DNA from: Bordetella petrii
Lineage (GTDB): Bacteria > Pseudomonadota > Gammaproteobacteria > Burkholderiales > Burkholderiaceae_B
Assembly: GCA_017745595.1 (NCBI GenBank)
Contig: WMBV01000016.1
Span: 1 to 64,000 of the forward strand
Length of the DNA: 64,000 bases
Reading direction: 5' to 3'
Below the pieces are notes generated by a model that worked only from the letters and a program-made list of their open reading frames with translations, did not search any database and was not told where the DNA came from. Both the position numbers and the translations under genes were made by a program. This document shows, in pieces, positions 1-8,452 of the stretch. Position 1 is the first letter of the stretch, and each line of letters starts with the position of its first letter.

Positions 1-87
1 TTGATGGCGCCGCTGGGCCACATCCCTCCGGCTGAGGCAGAACAGGCCTACTATACGAAAATCCAGAGTCTCGCCCTTGCGGCCTGA
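1..87 (+). CDS. IS3-family transposase (OrfB), C-terminal fragment
   Basis: Frame 1 is open from the window edge and encodes 28 residues ending ...LAA before TGA at 85-87. The stretch GHIPPAEAEQAYY matches the characteristic tail of IS3-family OrfB integrase-core transposases, where P-P-A-E-A-E followed by aromatic residues closes the protein. The DDE catalytic core must lie upstream of the window, so nothing can be said about activity. The terminal inverted repeat follows directly, as expected for this family. Confidence 0.7.
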   Translation: MMAPLGHIPPAEAEQAYYTKIQSLALAA

Positions 88-126
88 CTCACAACAAGGA
101 GACTCCGGCAAACCCGGGGCGGTTCA
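1..126 (+). mobile_element. right end of an IS3-type insertion sequence
   Basis: The window opens inside an insertion sequence. The end of a transposase reading frame (1-87) is followed by a short non-coding stretch and a terminal repeat at about 98-126 that ends in CA. Read on the complementary strand the repeat begins TGAACCGCCCCGGG, the usual TG...CA style of IS3-family ends. The rest of the element lies off the left edge. Family assignment rests on the C-terminal protein motif and the form of the end; the exact element is not identified. An 8-bp inverted match (109-116 with 136-143) links the IS end to the flank and may be a small hairpin or the relic of a second end. Confidence 0.7.
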
Positions 127-142
127 GATTTGCCGGGGTTTG

Positions 143-256
143 CAGGTGTCTGACTCCCGCCAGGGTGTCAGACACCGATGGCCCGCGCCAGCTGCTTGCT
201 TCGGTGTCAGGCACCTGCGGAGCCTGACACCTGGCTGATGCGGAGCCTGACGCCTG
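143..256. repeat. palindromic intergenic repeat cluster (copy 1)
   Basis: This lies between the IS end and the 3' end of the TonB receptor gene. A first unit at 143-176 has arms GGTGTCTGAC and GTCAGACACC around a CCCGCCAG-type centre. A second, diverged unit at 203-232 has arms GGTGTCAGGC and GCCTGACACC. A partial third copy reaches about 256. The same family recurs near 4600, 18364, 22187, 32531 and 43540, always outside genes. It may act as a hairpin downstream of the receptor gene; no T-run marks it as a classical terminator. Confidence 0.85.
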
Positions 257-266
257 GCTGAGCCCG

Positions 267-2744
267 CTACCAGCGGTAACTGGTGGTCAGCGTCACCAGC
301 CGGCCCAGGCCGTAGGCGCACGAGCCCCATTCCCAGCATTGGGTGAAGTACACCTTGTCGGTCAGGTTGCTGGCATTGAGCGCGACGCGCCAGTTGCGGT
401 TCTCCCAGGCCAGCATGGCATCGAGCAGGGTGACCGATGGGGTTTTGGGCACGTCGGTGCCGTCGGTGGATTCGTCCACGAATCCGCTGGCATAGTGCAC
501 GCCGGCGCCCACGGTGAAACCGTCCAGGTTGCCCAGCGAGAACCGGTAGGTGCTCCACAGGGCGGCCTGGCGCTTGGGCACGCCGGTCAATTCCCGGTCG
601 ACATTCAAATAGGTGAAGCTGGCATTGATATCCATTTGCGGCGTAACGGAACCCACCCATTCCAGTTCCAGCCCGGTATTGCGCGTGGAGCCGCGTTGCG
701 CGACTTGTGTTTCGGAAATCTCTACCGTGCGATTGACTTCGCGCAGCTCGAACACGGCGGCCGACGCGCGCCAGTCTTGCGCGGGCGGCTCGTACTTGAC
801 GCCGGCTTCCCATTGCTTGCCGCGCAAGGGCTGCAGCCGCTGCCCATAGCTGGTGTTGGCCTGGGGCATGAACGACTCCGCGTAGCTGATATACGGCAGC
901 AGCCCCGGCGCAATCTCGTACATCAGGCCCACCCGCAGCGAATTCTCGCGGTCGTTGCGGTCGTCGGTGCCGTCTTCCCAGTTCTTGGATTCGTCGTGGC
1001 GCCAGCCGGCCAGCAGAATCCAGTTCCGCCAGCGCATTTCGTCCTGGATGTAGACGCCCAGCTGCTTCACGCCGCTGGTGGCGATCGGCTCGCGGGGCGG
1101 CGGCTGATATCCGACCTGGTATACCGGGTTGAAGACGTCGATGGGGGCTAGCCCGGTGTAGTCATCGATGCCCGAGCCCGAATCTCGATATTGCATGTAA
1201 TCCAGGCCGATCAGCAGTTGGTGCGCCACCGAGCCGGTGGAGAATTTGCCCAGGAAATTCTGGTCGGTCGCCAGGATTTCCGTGTGGTGTTTCCAGAAAT
1301 AGCCGGCCCGGTCCAGCATGCGCTGTTCTTCGTCCAGGTACGGCGCAAACACGTCGAACGCGGCGTAATCGGTTTTGTTGTCGGTCCAGCGCGTGTTTTG
1401 CCGGAACGTCCATTGGTCGTTCAGCGCCTGGCGGAACGACCAGCCCGCCTGCAGGCTGTCGGCATCGAAATGGTCCAGGCCGGGCTGGCCTACAAAGGTG
1501 TGCCGCGATATGCGTCCGTTCGGGTTCGGCAATATCGTGCCATTCCAGGGCAGGGTGCTGCCGGAATCGCCGCTGGCCCGGTCTTTCTGCCACTTGAACC
1601 GCAGGGTCAGTTCGGTATCGGGGCTGGGGGCCCAGGTCAGCGACGGGGCAATCAATTGGCGGTCATCCTGGCCATAATCGACCTGCGTGCCGCTTTCGCG
1701 GCCCACGGCGACCAGCCGGTAGCGCCAGGTGCCGTCTTCCGTCAGCGGGCCGGTCAGGTCCGCCTGCAATTGGCGGGCGTCGTGGTTGCCGACCTGCACG
1801 CCTATTTCGTGCTGGGCCTCGGCCAGGGGCTGCTTGCTGACGTTGTTGATCAGGCCGCCCGTGCCGCCCTGGCCGTACAGCATGGAAGACGGCCCGCGCA
1901 GCACTTCCATGCGTTCCATCAGGTAGGGCTCTACGCGCGGGGTGCTGGTCCAGAAGTTCACGCGGTCTTTCAGGCCATCCAGGAAAATGTCCTCGATTTC
2001 CACGCCGCGCGCCTGGGCGGTATCCATGCGCGAGCTGGCGCCGTAGATCGACGTGCGCACGCCCGCGCTGTACACCAGGGCCTGGTCCAGCGTGTTGGAC
2101 GCCGTGTCGCGTATCTGATTGGCGGTGACTACCGAAATCGACTGCGGCGTTTCCACAATCGGGGTGTCGGTCTTGGTGGCGGTGGCGCTGCGCTGCGCCA
2201 TGTAGCCCACCACCGGGCCGGTGGCGAATTCGGTCTGGGCGGTGACGGTGACCGCCGGCAGTTCACTGACGCCGGTGCTGGCCGGCGGCAGGGGTTGCAG
2301 CACATAACGCCGGTTGGCATCCGGCACGGCTTGCAGGCCGCTGCCGGCCAGCACGCGCGCCAGGCCCTGCGCCACGGTGTAGCTGCCCTGCAGGCCGGGG
2401 CTGTGCTTGCCGTTCGCCAGGTCGATAGAACCCGCCAGGTAAATACCCGCCTCGCTCGCAAAGCGTGTCAGCACCGTGCGCAGCGGGCCGGCGGGAATGT
2501 CGTAGCGCTGCGCCGCGGGGGCGGCGGGCCCGGCCGGCGTTGCGGGTTGCGCCGCGGCATGAACCTGCCCAGGCAGCATGCCGCCGGCCACCATGGCCGC
2601 GACTGCCGCCGCCGTCGCCGTGCGACGCCACGCCGTTCCCGTGCGCGGTGCCGGCTGGCGGGGCGCCCGACTATCGCGGCGCGCGGCCGGGGCGGGCGGC
2701 GCGGTTCGGGCATGCGGCGGGGCGGGCGGAGAGCACCGGGACAT
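267..2744 (-). CDS. TonB-dependent siderophore-type receptor with N-terminal signalling (STN) domain
   Basis: An 825-residue outer-membrane receptor for energised uptake of a ferric chelate. A long Arg/Ala/Pro-rich leader ends near AAA at about residue 65. An STN domain follows (about 78-150, from YDIPAGPLRTVLTRFA), then a TonB-box region near 165-175, a plug domain (about 190-310) and a 22-strand-type barrel ending in an aromatic residue (SYRW). The STN domain is the part that talks to a FecR-type anti-sigma factor. It is the last gene after the sigma and FecR genes at 3934-4494 and 2881-3915, so this is a FecIRA/FpvA-type trans-envelope signalling set. The ATG is preceded by a good AAAGGAA site. 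Known relatives import ferri-siderophores; the specific ligand cannot be read from the sequence. Confidence 0.93.
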   Translation of the reverse strand: MSRCSPPAPPHARTAPPAPAARRDSRAPRQPAPRTGTAWRRTATAAAVAAMVAGGMLPGQVHAAAQPATPAGPAAPAAQRYDIPAGPLRTVLTRFASEAGIYLAGSIDLANGKHSPGLQGSYTVAQGLARVLAGSGLQAVPDANRRYVLQPLPPASTGVSELPAVTVTAQTEFATGPVVGYMAQRSATATKTDTPIVETPQSISVVTANQIRDTASNTLDQALVYSAGVRTSIYGASSRMDTAQARGVEIEDIFLDGLKDRVNFWTSTPRVEPYLMERMEVLRGPSSMLYGQGGTGGLINNVSKQPLAEAQHEIGVQVGNHDARQLQADLTGPLTEDGTWRYRLVAVGRESGTQVDYGQDDRQLIAPSLTWAPSPDTELTLRFKWQKDRASGDSGSTLPWNGTILPNPNGRISRHTFVGQPGLDHFDADSLQAGWSFRQALNDQWTFRQNTRWTDNKTDYAAFDVFAPYLDEEQRMLDRAGYFWKHHTEILATDQNFLGKFSTGSVAHQLLIGLDYMQYRDSGSGIDDYTGLAPIDVFNPVYQVGYQPPPREPIATSGVKQLGVYIQDEMRWRNWILLAGWRHDESKNWEDGTDDRNDRENSLRVGLMYEIAPGLLPYISYAESFMPQANTSYGQRLQPLRGKQWEAGVKYEPPAQDWRASAAVFELREVNRTVEISETQVAQRGSTRNTGLELEWVGSVTPQMDINASFTYLNVDRELTGVPKRQAALWSTYRFSLGNLDGFTVGAGVHYASGFVDESTDGTDVPKTPSVTLLDAMLAWENRNWRVALNASNLTDKVYFTQCWEWGSCAYGLGRLVTLTTSYRW

Positions 2745-2880
2745 AGCGGGTTCCTTTCAATGATGAGGGCAATGGCCGGCCCCAGCGTCCGCGCGCATGG
2801 CCGCGCCGGTCGACGTTGGGGCCGCCTCTATCCCTGAATCAATCGAGAGGGCAAAAAGCGGAACTCTTTTTTCAAAAAAA

Positions 2881-3915
2881 TCATCCGGCGGGGGGTTGCG
2901 CGGAGCGGGCTTCGATGGATATCCACCAGGACAGGGGGCGGTGCACGCGCAGCGACGCGGCCTGCGCCAGCATGGCCAGGGCCCCGTCCACGTCGCGCAG
3001 CGGGAAGGTTCCGAATACGCGCCGTTGCGCCACGTCGGGCGCCAGGCTGATATGGCCCGTGCAATAGCGGCCCAGTTCGTCCACCACCTGGGCCAGGGAC
3101 AGGTCCCAGGCGATCAGGTCTCCGCGGCTCCAGGCCTCGCGCGCGATATCGGCGGGGGCCTTGGCCGCGATGCGATCGGCATCGAACCGGGTCTGCCACC
3201 CGGCCGCGATGACGCGGGCCGTGCCGTTGCCCACCGTGCGGATCTCGACCGAACCCTCGTACACCGCCAGGAAAGTGTGGCCGCGTTCGCGGCGCACCGT
3301 GAAGCGCGTGCCCAGGGCGCGCATCCGGCCCTGCGGCGTGTCGACGACAAACGGGCGGGGGTCGCCGTGGGCGGTGGACACCAGCATCTCGCCCGCCGCC
3401 AGGGTCAGCCTGCGCAGGCCGGCCCGCATGTCGGCATCGAGCGCGCTGGCGGTATTCAGCCAGGCCCGCGACCCGTCCGCCAGCGTGAACTGGCGTATGT
3501 CGCCCGTGCCGGTGCGGTAATCCGCCGTCCAGGCGGCGATGGCCCTGGCCACGGGCGATTCCGGGCGGGCGGCCCAGCCGACGATGCCGGCGCCCGCCAA
3601 TGCGCCGATACCGGCCAGCACCCGGCGGCGCGACCGCGCGCGCGCCTGCGCGGCGCACACCTTGGCGGCCATCTGCCGCGGGTCGGGCGTGCCCTGCAGC
3701 GGCGCCAGCACGCGCTGGCTGACCGATTCCACGTATTGCCAGGCTTGCCGGTGATGCGGATGCGAGGCCAGCCAGGCCCGCCAGCGCGCCTGGTCGGCCG
3801 CGCCGGCCTCGCCCGATATCAGCAGCGCATACCACTGCGCCGCGTGTTCCATGACGGCATGCGGCGGCTGGGCATCGTCGCCCGGCAAGGCCGGGAAGCC
3901 GGGGTCAGCGGACAT
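2881..3915 (-). CDS. fecR: FecR-family anti-sigma factor / signal transducer
   Basis: A 344-residue inner-membrane regulator that links receptor occupancy to the ECF sigma factor. Residues about 22-62 (ending in the W-x-L-A-S-H-P-H-H-R-x-A-W pattern) are the N-terminal cytoplasmic DUF4880-type region. A hydrophobic segment at about 97-115 follows an RSRRRVL cluster and serves as the membrane anchor. The FecR domain fills about 120-225, with a periplasmic C-terminal part expected to touch the receptor STN domain. It starts 18 bp after the sigma gene stop and lies 136 bp before the receptor start, consistent with co-transcription. The gene symbol denotes family; orthology to E. coli fecR itself is not claimed. 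Confidence 0.9.
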   Translation of the reverse strand: MSADPGFPALPGDDAQPPHAVMEHAAQWYALLISGEAGAADQARWRAWLASHPHHRQAWQYVESVSQRVLAPLQGTPDPRQMAAKVCAAQARARSRRRVLAGIGALAGAGIVGWAARPESPVARAIAAWTADYRTGTGDIRQFTLADGSRAWLNTASALDADMRAGLRRLTLAAGEMLVSTAHGDPRPFVVDTPQGRMRALGTRFTVRRERGHTFLAVYEGSVEIRTVGNGTARVIAAGWQTRFDADRIAAKAPADIAREAWSRGDLIAWDLSLAQVVDELGRYCTGHISLAPDVAQRRVFGTFPLRDVDGALAMLAQAASLRVHRPLSWWISIEARSAQPPAG

Positions 3916-3933
3916 GGACCATGGCTCCGTCAG

Positions 3934-4494
3934 TCACAGCGGCGGCGCATGCCGCAGCGCGGCGGCGGTGTGCACGGCCTGGGCCTGCATGCAGCGCAAC
4001 ATGGCCTGGGCCACATATTTGCGCACCATGCGCGACGACACGCCGAGTTCGCCGGCTACGTCCGCCGCGGTCATGCCGCACACGGCCGACATCAGGAATG
4101 CCTGCGCCGCCTTGGCGGACAGGCTTTGCAGCAGCTCGGCGACTTCCTGCAGGGCTTCCAGCACGATGGCCTGGCGTTCCGCCGACGGCGCATACCCCCG
4201 GGGCTGGGCGGCCAGCGTATCCAGCCAGGCTTGTTCGATTTCGCGGCGGCGCCACAGGTTGACGCACATGCCCTGGGCCATGGCGCGTAAATACGCCCGC
4301 GCTTCGAGCGGACTGCCGAAACCGCGCGACGCCGGCTTCAGGATCAGGCGCAGGAACGCTTCATGCGCCAGGTCGGCCGCGTCCGCGGCGTTGCCCAGGC
4401 GCCGTTGCAGCCAGGCCCGCAGCCAGACATGATGATCCGCGTACAGCGTATCGATCGACGGCGGCGAAGGCGAAAGGGAAGGCGCGGCGTTCAC
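3934..4494 (-). CDS. fecI: FecI-like ECF sigma-70 factor
   Basis: A 186-residue extracytoplasmic-function sigma factor. Region 2 covers about residues 15-80 (LYADHHVWLRAWLQRR, then DAADLAHEAFLRL). Region 4 covers about 115-170, with the recognition helix in DVAGELGVSSRMVRKYV. The length is typical of iron-starvation sigma factors. It is the first gene of the sigma / FecR / receptor order and probably directs transcription of the receptor once the signal arrives. A possible Fur site lies 45-65 bp upstream. Identification to the FecI group is firm; the regulon is inferred from the neighbours. Confidence 0.92.
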   Translation of the reverse strand: MNAAPSLSPSPPSIDTLYADHHVWLRAWLQRRLGNAADAADLAHEAFLRLILKPASRGFGSPLEARAYLRAMAQGMCVNLWRRREIEQAWLDTLAAQPRGYAPSAERQAIVLEALQEVAELLQSLSAKAAQAFLMSAVCGMTAADVAGELGVSSRMVRKYVAQAMLRCMQAQAVHTAAALRHAPPL

Positions 4495-4539
4495 GGTGGA
4501 ACTCTCTTGGGGAGTCCTCGGCAGAGGAGGCGCCTAGAT

Positions 4540-4558
4540 GGTAATGGAAATAGTTCTT
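4540..4558 (-). promoter_or_regulatory. possible Fur box upstream of the ECF sigma gene
   Basis: The 19 bases at these positions match the classical Fur consensus (GATAATGATAATCATTATC) at about 12 of 19 positions by hand alignment. They lie 46-64 bp before the sigma start codon, where iron repression of such operons usually acts. A TATAAC element sits just upstream on the same strand. The match is moderate, so this is a candidate only. Confidence 0.4.
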
Positions 4559-4599
4559 GTTATAAAGTGCCGGATGATCATGGCGGCAAATGGGGGCTG

Positions 4600-4686
4600 G
4601 GTGTCTGACTCCCGGAGGGTGTCAGATACCGGAATGAGGCACCATCCGCTCGCTACGGTGTCAGGCACCTGCGGAGCCTGACACCT
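4600..4686. repeat. palindromic intergenic repeat pair (copy 2)
   Basis: Two units at 4600-4630 (arms GGTGTCTGAC / GTCAGATACC) and 4656-4686 (GGTGTCAGGC / GCCTGACACC), the same pair order as at 143-232. They lie in the 464-bp gap (4495-4958) between the divergently transcribed sigma gene and the RraA-like gene. The gap otherwise holds the possible Fur box and an ATTCCTT-C-AAGGAAT palindrome. No convincing gene is seen in it. Confidence 0.85.
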
Positions 4687-4867
4687 GCCTCTGCTCCGTC
4701 CGGGTTGATTCGCCATATAAGGATTTACCCCACCTTGCCCCATTGTGGTGCGCTGCCTGAACACGCGATGTCCCTTGGCAGAGATATGGCGTCTTGTTGA
4801 TAAGCCCTTGTCACAAAACAAGAAACTTCCCCAGCTCGCCTGTGGCAAGCGGAAGCTGTAAGGCATT

Positions 4868-4882
4868 ATTCCTTCAAGGAAT
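4868..4882. promoter_or_regulatory. 15-bp palindrome upstream of the RraA/aminotransferase/ABC operon
   Basis: ATTCCTTCAAGGAAT is a perfect dyad (7-bp arms, 1-base centre) placed 76 bp before the operon's first start codon in an A/T-rich stretch. It could be an operator or a small hairpin. No regulator can be paired with it from the sequence; the LysR at 9907-10848 is one candidate but sits closer to another operon. Confidence 0.35.
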
Positions 4883-4958
4883 AAAAACTTAAGCATTTAA
4901 TTCCCTTTTGGAGGGCCGGGCTTTTTTGCATGATCACTGCTCCAGGAGCACGAACCCC

Positions 4959-5630
4959 ATGCAGAACTCTACGCCATTCACGCTTAATTCCGCCCCGCCG
5001 GTCCTCGCCGCCGAACTGGCTGCCGCCTTGCAGCCCATTGTTACCCCGCATCTCAGCGACAACCTGCACCGCCAGCGCGGCGTGGTGGGACTGTCGCGCT
5101 ACAACCGGCGCGGCAAGCTGGTGGGCAGCGCGCTCACTGTCAAGACGCGGCCGGGCGACAATCTGTTCATCTACAAGGCCATGACCCTGATCCAGCCCGG
5201 CCATGTGCTGGTGGTGGACGCGGGCGGCGACCTGACCAATGCCTGCGTGGGCGAGATCATGAAACGCTACCTGCAGCAGCGCGGCTGCGCGGGCCTGATC
5301 GTCGATGGCGCCATCCGCGATGTGGTGGCGTTCGAGAACGACGATTTTCCCTGTTACGCGCGCGGCCACGTGCACCGCGGCCCCTACAAAGACGGCCCGG
5401 GCGAAGTGAACGTGCCGGTCACCATCGGCGGGCAGGTCATCCAGCCCGGCGACGTGATCGTGGCCGACGAAGACGGCATCGTGTCGTTCCCGGTCAGCCA
5501 GGCCGACGTCCTGGTGCAGAAGGCGCGCGAGCACGCGGCCAAAGAAGAACGGATCATGGCCGAGATCGCCACGGGCGTCGAACGCCAGAGCTGGCTGCAT
5601 TCGGTATTGGAAGCAAAGAACCTGCTGTAG
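4959..5630 (+). CDS. RraA-like / 4-hydroxy-2-oxoacid (HMG/CHA) aldolase family protein
   Basis: A 223-residue protein of the RraA / HMG-CHA aldolase fold. Members of the catalytic branch cleave 4-hydroxy-4-methyl-2-oxoglutarate or related acids to pyruvate with a divalent metal. The G-D-L-T...G-E-I stretch (90-100) and the V-D-G-A-I-R-D motif (115-121, R120 and D121) match the Arg-Asp metal/substrate motif of the aldolases. I start at ATG 4959, with AGGAG ten bases upstream, rather than at the in-frame upstream ATG at 4908, which would add 17 residues not typical of the family. It is followed 7 bp later by an aminotransferase and then an amino-acid ABC transporter, which points to a catabolic aldolase rather than the RNase E regulator RraA. 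The substrate is inferred. Confidence 0.8.
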   Translation: MQNSTPFTLNSAPPVLAAELAAALQPIVTPHLSDNLHRQRGVVGLSRYNRRGKLVGSALTVKTRPGDNLFIYKAMTLIQPGHVLVVDAGGDLTNACVGEIMKRYLQQRGCAGLIVDGAIRDVVAFENDDFPCYARGHVHRGPYKDGPGEVNVPVTIGGQVIQPGDVIVADEDGIVSFPVSQADVLVQKAREHAAKEERIMAEIATGVERQSWLHSVLEAKNLL

Positions 5631-5637
5631 ACCCATT

Positions 5638-6867
5638 ATGACTGCCACGACCCCCCAACAAGATTCGGCCCAGTTCCTGGCGCGGCGCATGGGCGCCATC
5701 AAGCCTTCGCCCAGCATGGCGGCCAAGCGCAAGGTCGATACCCTGCGCGCCGAAGGCAAGACCATCATCGATTTCACCATCGGCGAACCCGATGTCGGCA
5801 CGCCGGCGCACATTGCGCGGGCGGGCATCGCCGCCATCGAAAGCGGCGCCGTGAAGTACACCTCGTCGTCCGGCATACGCGAACTGCTGGTGGCCGTGCA
5901 GCAGAAGTTCAGCCGCGAAAACAATTTGTCGTTCACGCTGGACCAGCTGGTCGTGGGCACGGGCGCCAAGCAGCTGATTTTCTCGGCCCTGCAGGCCACG
6001 CTGAATGACGGCGACGAAGTCATTATTCCCACGCCGTACTGGGTGTCGTATCCCGACATGGTGCTGCTCAACGACGGCAAGCCCGTCGTGGTGTCCACCA
6101 CCGAGGCGCAGGATTTCAAGCTGACGCCCGCCGCGCTGGAAGCGGCCATTACGCCTCGCACCAAATGGCTGCTGCTGAACGCGCCCAATAATCCGTCCGG
6201 CGCCATTTATACCGAGGCCGAACTGGCCGCGCTGCTGGCGGTGCTGGAACGCCATCCGCACGTATTGCTGATGGTCGACGAAATCTACGAACATTTCTGC
6301 TACGACGGCCGCTATGTGTCGCCGCTGGCCGTCAAGCCCGGCCTGGCGCCGCGCGTGCTGCTGGTGAACGGGGTGTCGAAGGCCTATGCCATGACGGGCT
6401 GGCGCGTCGGCTACGCCGCCGGGCCCGCCTGGCTGGCCAAGGCGATCTCGACGCTGATTTCCCAGTCGACCTCGTGCGCCAGCCAGATCTGCCAGGTGGC
6501 GGCGGCCACCGCGCTGTCGGCCGACCAGCAATGCGTGGCCGACATCATTGCCTTGTACAAAGAACGCCGCGACATTATCGTCGGACTGCTCAATGGCATT
6601 GAATCGATGTCGTGCCCGAAGCCGGCCGGCGCGTTCTATGTGTTTCCCAATATCCAGGGCTTCATCGGCAAGCGCACGCCTGCCGGCAAGGTCATCGCCA
6701 ACGACCTGGATTTCGTGCATTACCTGCTGGACACCGCCGGCGTCGCCGTATTGGACGGCACCGCCTATGGCAACCCCGGCTACATGCGCATGAGTTTCGC
6801 CACCGACCTCGACACGATACGGACCGGGTGCGAAAAGCTGGCTTGGGCATGCGGCCAACTTCAATAA
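5638..6867 (+). CDS. class I/II aminotransferase (aspartate-aminotransferase-like)
   Basis: A 409-residue PLP enzyme of fold type I. Landmarks are TIGEPDVGTP near residue 47, P-N-N-P-S-G at 183-188, VDEIYE near 213-218 with the cofactor-contacting Asp, and the Schiff-base lysine K248 in NGVSKAYAMTGWR. A late Arg in the YMRMSF segment should bind the substrate carboxylate. The enzyme would convert an imported amino acid to its 2-oxo acid. Placed between the aldolase-like gene (7 bp away) and the ABC transporter (20 bp away), it probably makes the 2-oxo acid that the aldolase then splits. Reaction class is clear; substrate is not. Confidence 0.92.
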   Translation: MTATTPQQDSAQFLARRMGAIKPSPSMAAKRKVDTLRAEGKTIIDFTIGEPDVGTPAHIARAGIAAIESGAVKYTSSSGIRELLVAVQQKFSRENNLSFTLDQLVVGTGAKQLIFSALQATLNDGDEVIIPTPYWVSYPDMVLLNDGKPVVVSTTEAQDFKLTPAALEAAITPRTKWLLLNAPNNPSGAIYTEAELAALLAVLERHPHVLLMVDEIYEHFCYDGRYVSPLAVKPGLAPRVLLVNGVSKAYAMTGWRVGYAAGPAWLAKAISTLISQSTSCASQICQVAAATALSADQQCVADIIALYKERRDIIVGLLNGIESMSCPKPAGAFYVFPNIQGFIGKRTPAGKVIANDLDFVHYLLDTAGVAVLDGTAYGNPGYMRMSFATDLDTIRTGCEKLAWACGQLQ

Positions 6868-6886
6868 CATTTCACGGGAGATAACC

Positions 6887-7717
6887 ATGAGCTTCAAGTC
6901 TATTCTGAAGGCGGTGCCGCTGCTGGCGTGCCTGGGCCTGGCCGGCGTGGCGCACGCGGATGCACTGGCCGACATCAAGGCGCGCGGCACGCTGGTGTGC
7001 GGCACGCTGGGAACATCCGAGCCTTTCAGCTTCCAGGATCCGAAGACCCGCCAGGTGGTCGGCTATGAAGTCGATCTGTGCAAGGAAATCGCCGACGATC
7101 TGGGCGTCAAGCTCGAAGTCAAGATGATCGCCGTGGCCGCGCGCATTCCCGAACTGGCCGGCGGCCGGGTCGACGTGGTGGCCGCCAACCTGGGCTGGAG
7201 CCCCGACCGCGCGAAGCAGATCGACTACAGCTACCAGCACTATGTCAGCCCGCAGAAGATCCTGATCCGCCGCGACGACGCCGGTACCCTGAAGACCCCC
7301 GCCGACCTGGCCGGCAAGCGCGTCAGCGCGGTGTCGGGCTCGTCGTCGGAAGCCGGCGCCAAGCGCTTGATTCCGGACGTGACCACCGTTACTTTCAAAG
7401 ATCCGCCCACCGCGTTCATGGCGCTGCAGCAGAAGAAAGTGTCGGGTTTCGTGGGTTCGGAACTGATGCTGCTGAAGTTCAAGCAAGACGCCGAGTCGTC
7501 GCCCGTCAAGCTCGACATCATCGAAAAGCCGCTGTTCGTCGAGCCCTGGGGCATCGGCATGGCCAAGGGTGAAGAAGGCCTGCGCAACGAGGTCAACAAG
7601 GTGCTGGCCAAGCTGGAAGAATCGGGCAAGATGCAGACTATTTTCGACCGCTGGTTCGGCCCGGACACCAAGTTCCCGACCAAACGCGTCTTCAAGGTCG
7701 AAGAAATCAAGGGTTGA
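6887..7717 (+). CDS. polar amino-acid ABC transporter, periplasmic binding protein
   Basis: A 276-residue exported binding protein of SBP family 3. The signal peptide runs to about AHA at residue 24, and the mature part begins with the usual IKARGTLVCGT strand. E-P-F-S-F and GYEVDLCKEIADDLG are typical ligand-pocket and lobe motifs of the glutamate/glutamine/histidine binders. GGGAGA lies before the ATG. It is followed by two permeases and an ATPase in one direction, a complete importer. Ligand is most likely an acidic or polar amino acid; given the two enzyme genes upstream, a 4-substituted glutamate is a reasonable guess. Confidence 0.92.
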   Translation: MSFKSILKAVPLLACLGLAGVAHADALADIKARGTLVCGTLGTSEPFSFQDPKTRQVVGYEVDLCKEIADDLGVKLEVKMIAVAARIPELAGGRVDVVAANLGWSPDRAKQIDYSYQHYVSPQKILIRRDDAGTLKTPADLAGKRVSAVSGSSSEAGAKRLIPDVTTVTFKDPPTAFMALQQKKVSGFVGSELMLLKFKQDAESSPVKLDIIEKPLFVEPWGIGMAKGEEGLRNEVNKVLAKLEESGKMQTIFDRWFGPDTKFPTKRVFKVEEIKG

Positions 7718-7741
7718 GCCCGGCGGGGCGGGTAGCTGCTT

Positions 7742-8446
7742 ATGAACTACACATTGGATTTCGGTGCGTTACTCGGTAACGGCTACCCGACGCTGATTCT
7801 GGGGGGATTGGTCACCACCCTGCAGATGACCATACTGGCCTGGCTGCTGGCGTTTGCGCTGGGCAGCCTGCTGGCGGTGCTGCGCATGCTGAACATACGG
7901 CCGCTGAACTACCTGATCATGCTGTATGTGGCGTTTCACCGCAACGTGCCCATGCTGGTGCACATTCTGTTGTGGTATTTCGGCGTGGCGGCCATCGTGC
8001 CGGCCCCGATCAACGATGCCATCAACGTCATCGGCGGCGAATTTTTCTACGCCACCGTCGCCATCGGCCTGGTGACCTCGGCCTACGTCAGCGAAGACCT
8101 GCGCAGCGCGATCCGGGCGATTCCGCGCGGGCAGATGGAAGCGGCGCGCAGCCTGGGCCTGAGCTACCTGCAGGCCATGCGCAAGGTGATATTGCCGCAG
8201 GCCTTCAAGATTTCGATTCCGCCGCTTACCAACCAGACGCTGCTGCTGTTCAAGAACACCAGCCTGGCCATGGCCATCGGCCTGATCGAACTCACCGGCG
8301 CGGGCCGCGAGATCGAGTCCGCCACCTTCAAGACGTTCGAGATTTATTTCGTGGTCACCGTGCTGTACCTGGCGATTTCGCTGCTGTTGATGCTGGCCGG
8401 TGCCCGCCTTTCCAAACGGGTCGCTTACGTGACCAGGACCCGGTAA
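7742..8446 (+). CDS. amino-acid ABC transporter permease (HisM/GlnP family), subunit 1
   Basis: A 234-residue inner-membrane permease with about five membrane spans. The conserved EAA loop that docks onto the ATPase reads QMEAARSLGLSYLQAMRKV (about 132-150). The N-terminal L-I-L-G-G-L-V-T-T-L-Q-M-T pattern is the standard start of His/Glu/Gln/Arg/opine-type permeases. It begins 24 bp after the binding-protein gene and is followed 6 bp later by a second permease, so the two form a heterodimeric channel. Confidence 0.92.
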   Translation: MNYTLDFGALLGNGYPTLILGGLVTTLQMTILAWLLAFALGSLLAVLRMLNIRPLNYLIMLYVAFHRNVPMLVHILLWYFGVAAIVPAPINDAINVIGGEFFYATVAIGLVTSAYVSEDLRSAIRAIPRGQMEAARSLGLSYLQAMRKVILPQAFKISIPPLTNQTLLLFKNTSLAMAIGLIELTGAGREIESATFKTFEIYFVVTVLYLAISLLLMLAGARLSKRVAYVTRTR

Positions 8447-8452
8447 GCCGCC

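Noticed and set aside
1191-2837. A 548-codon plus-strand frame opposite the TonB receptor gene
   Set aside because: Antisense shadow of a receptor with clear domains; no family motif and composition typical of reverse-frame GC-rich DNA.
4534-4896. A 120-codon minus-strand frame in the gap before the RraA-like gene
   Set aside because: It runs through the palindromic repeats and the possible Fur box and shows no recognisable motif or ribosome site.
4959-5630. RraA, the RNase E inhibitor
   Set aside because: Fold is shared, but the operon context with an aminotransferase and amino-acid importer and the Arg-Asp motif favour the aldolase branch.
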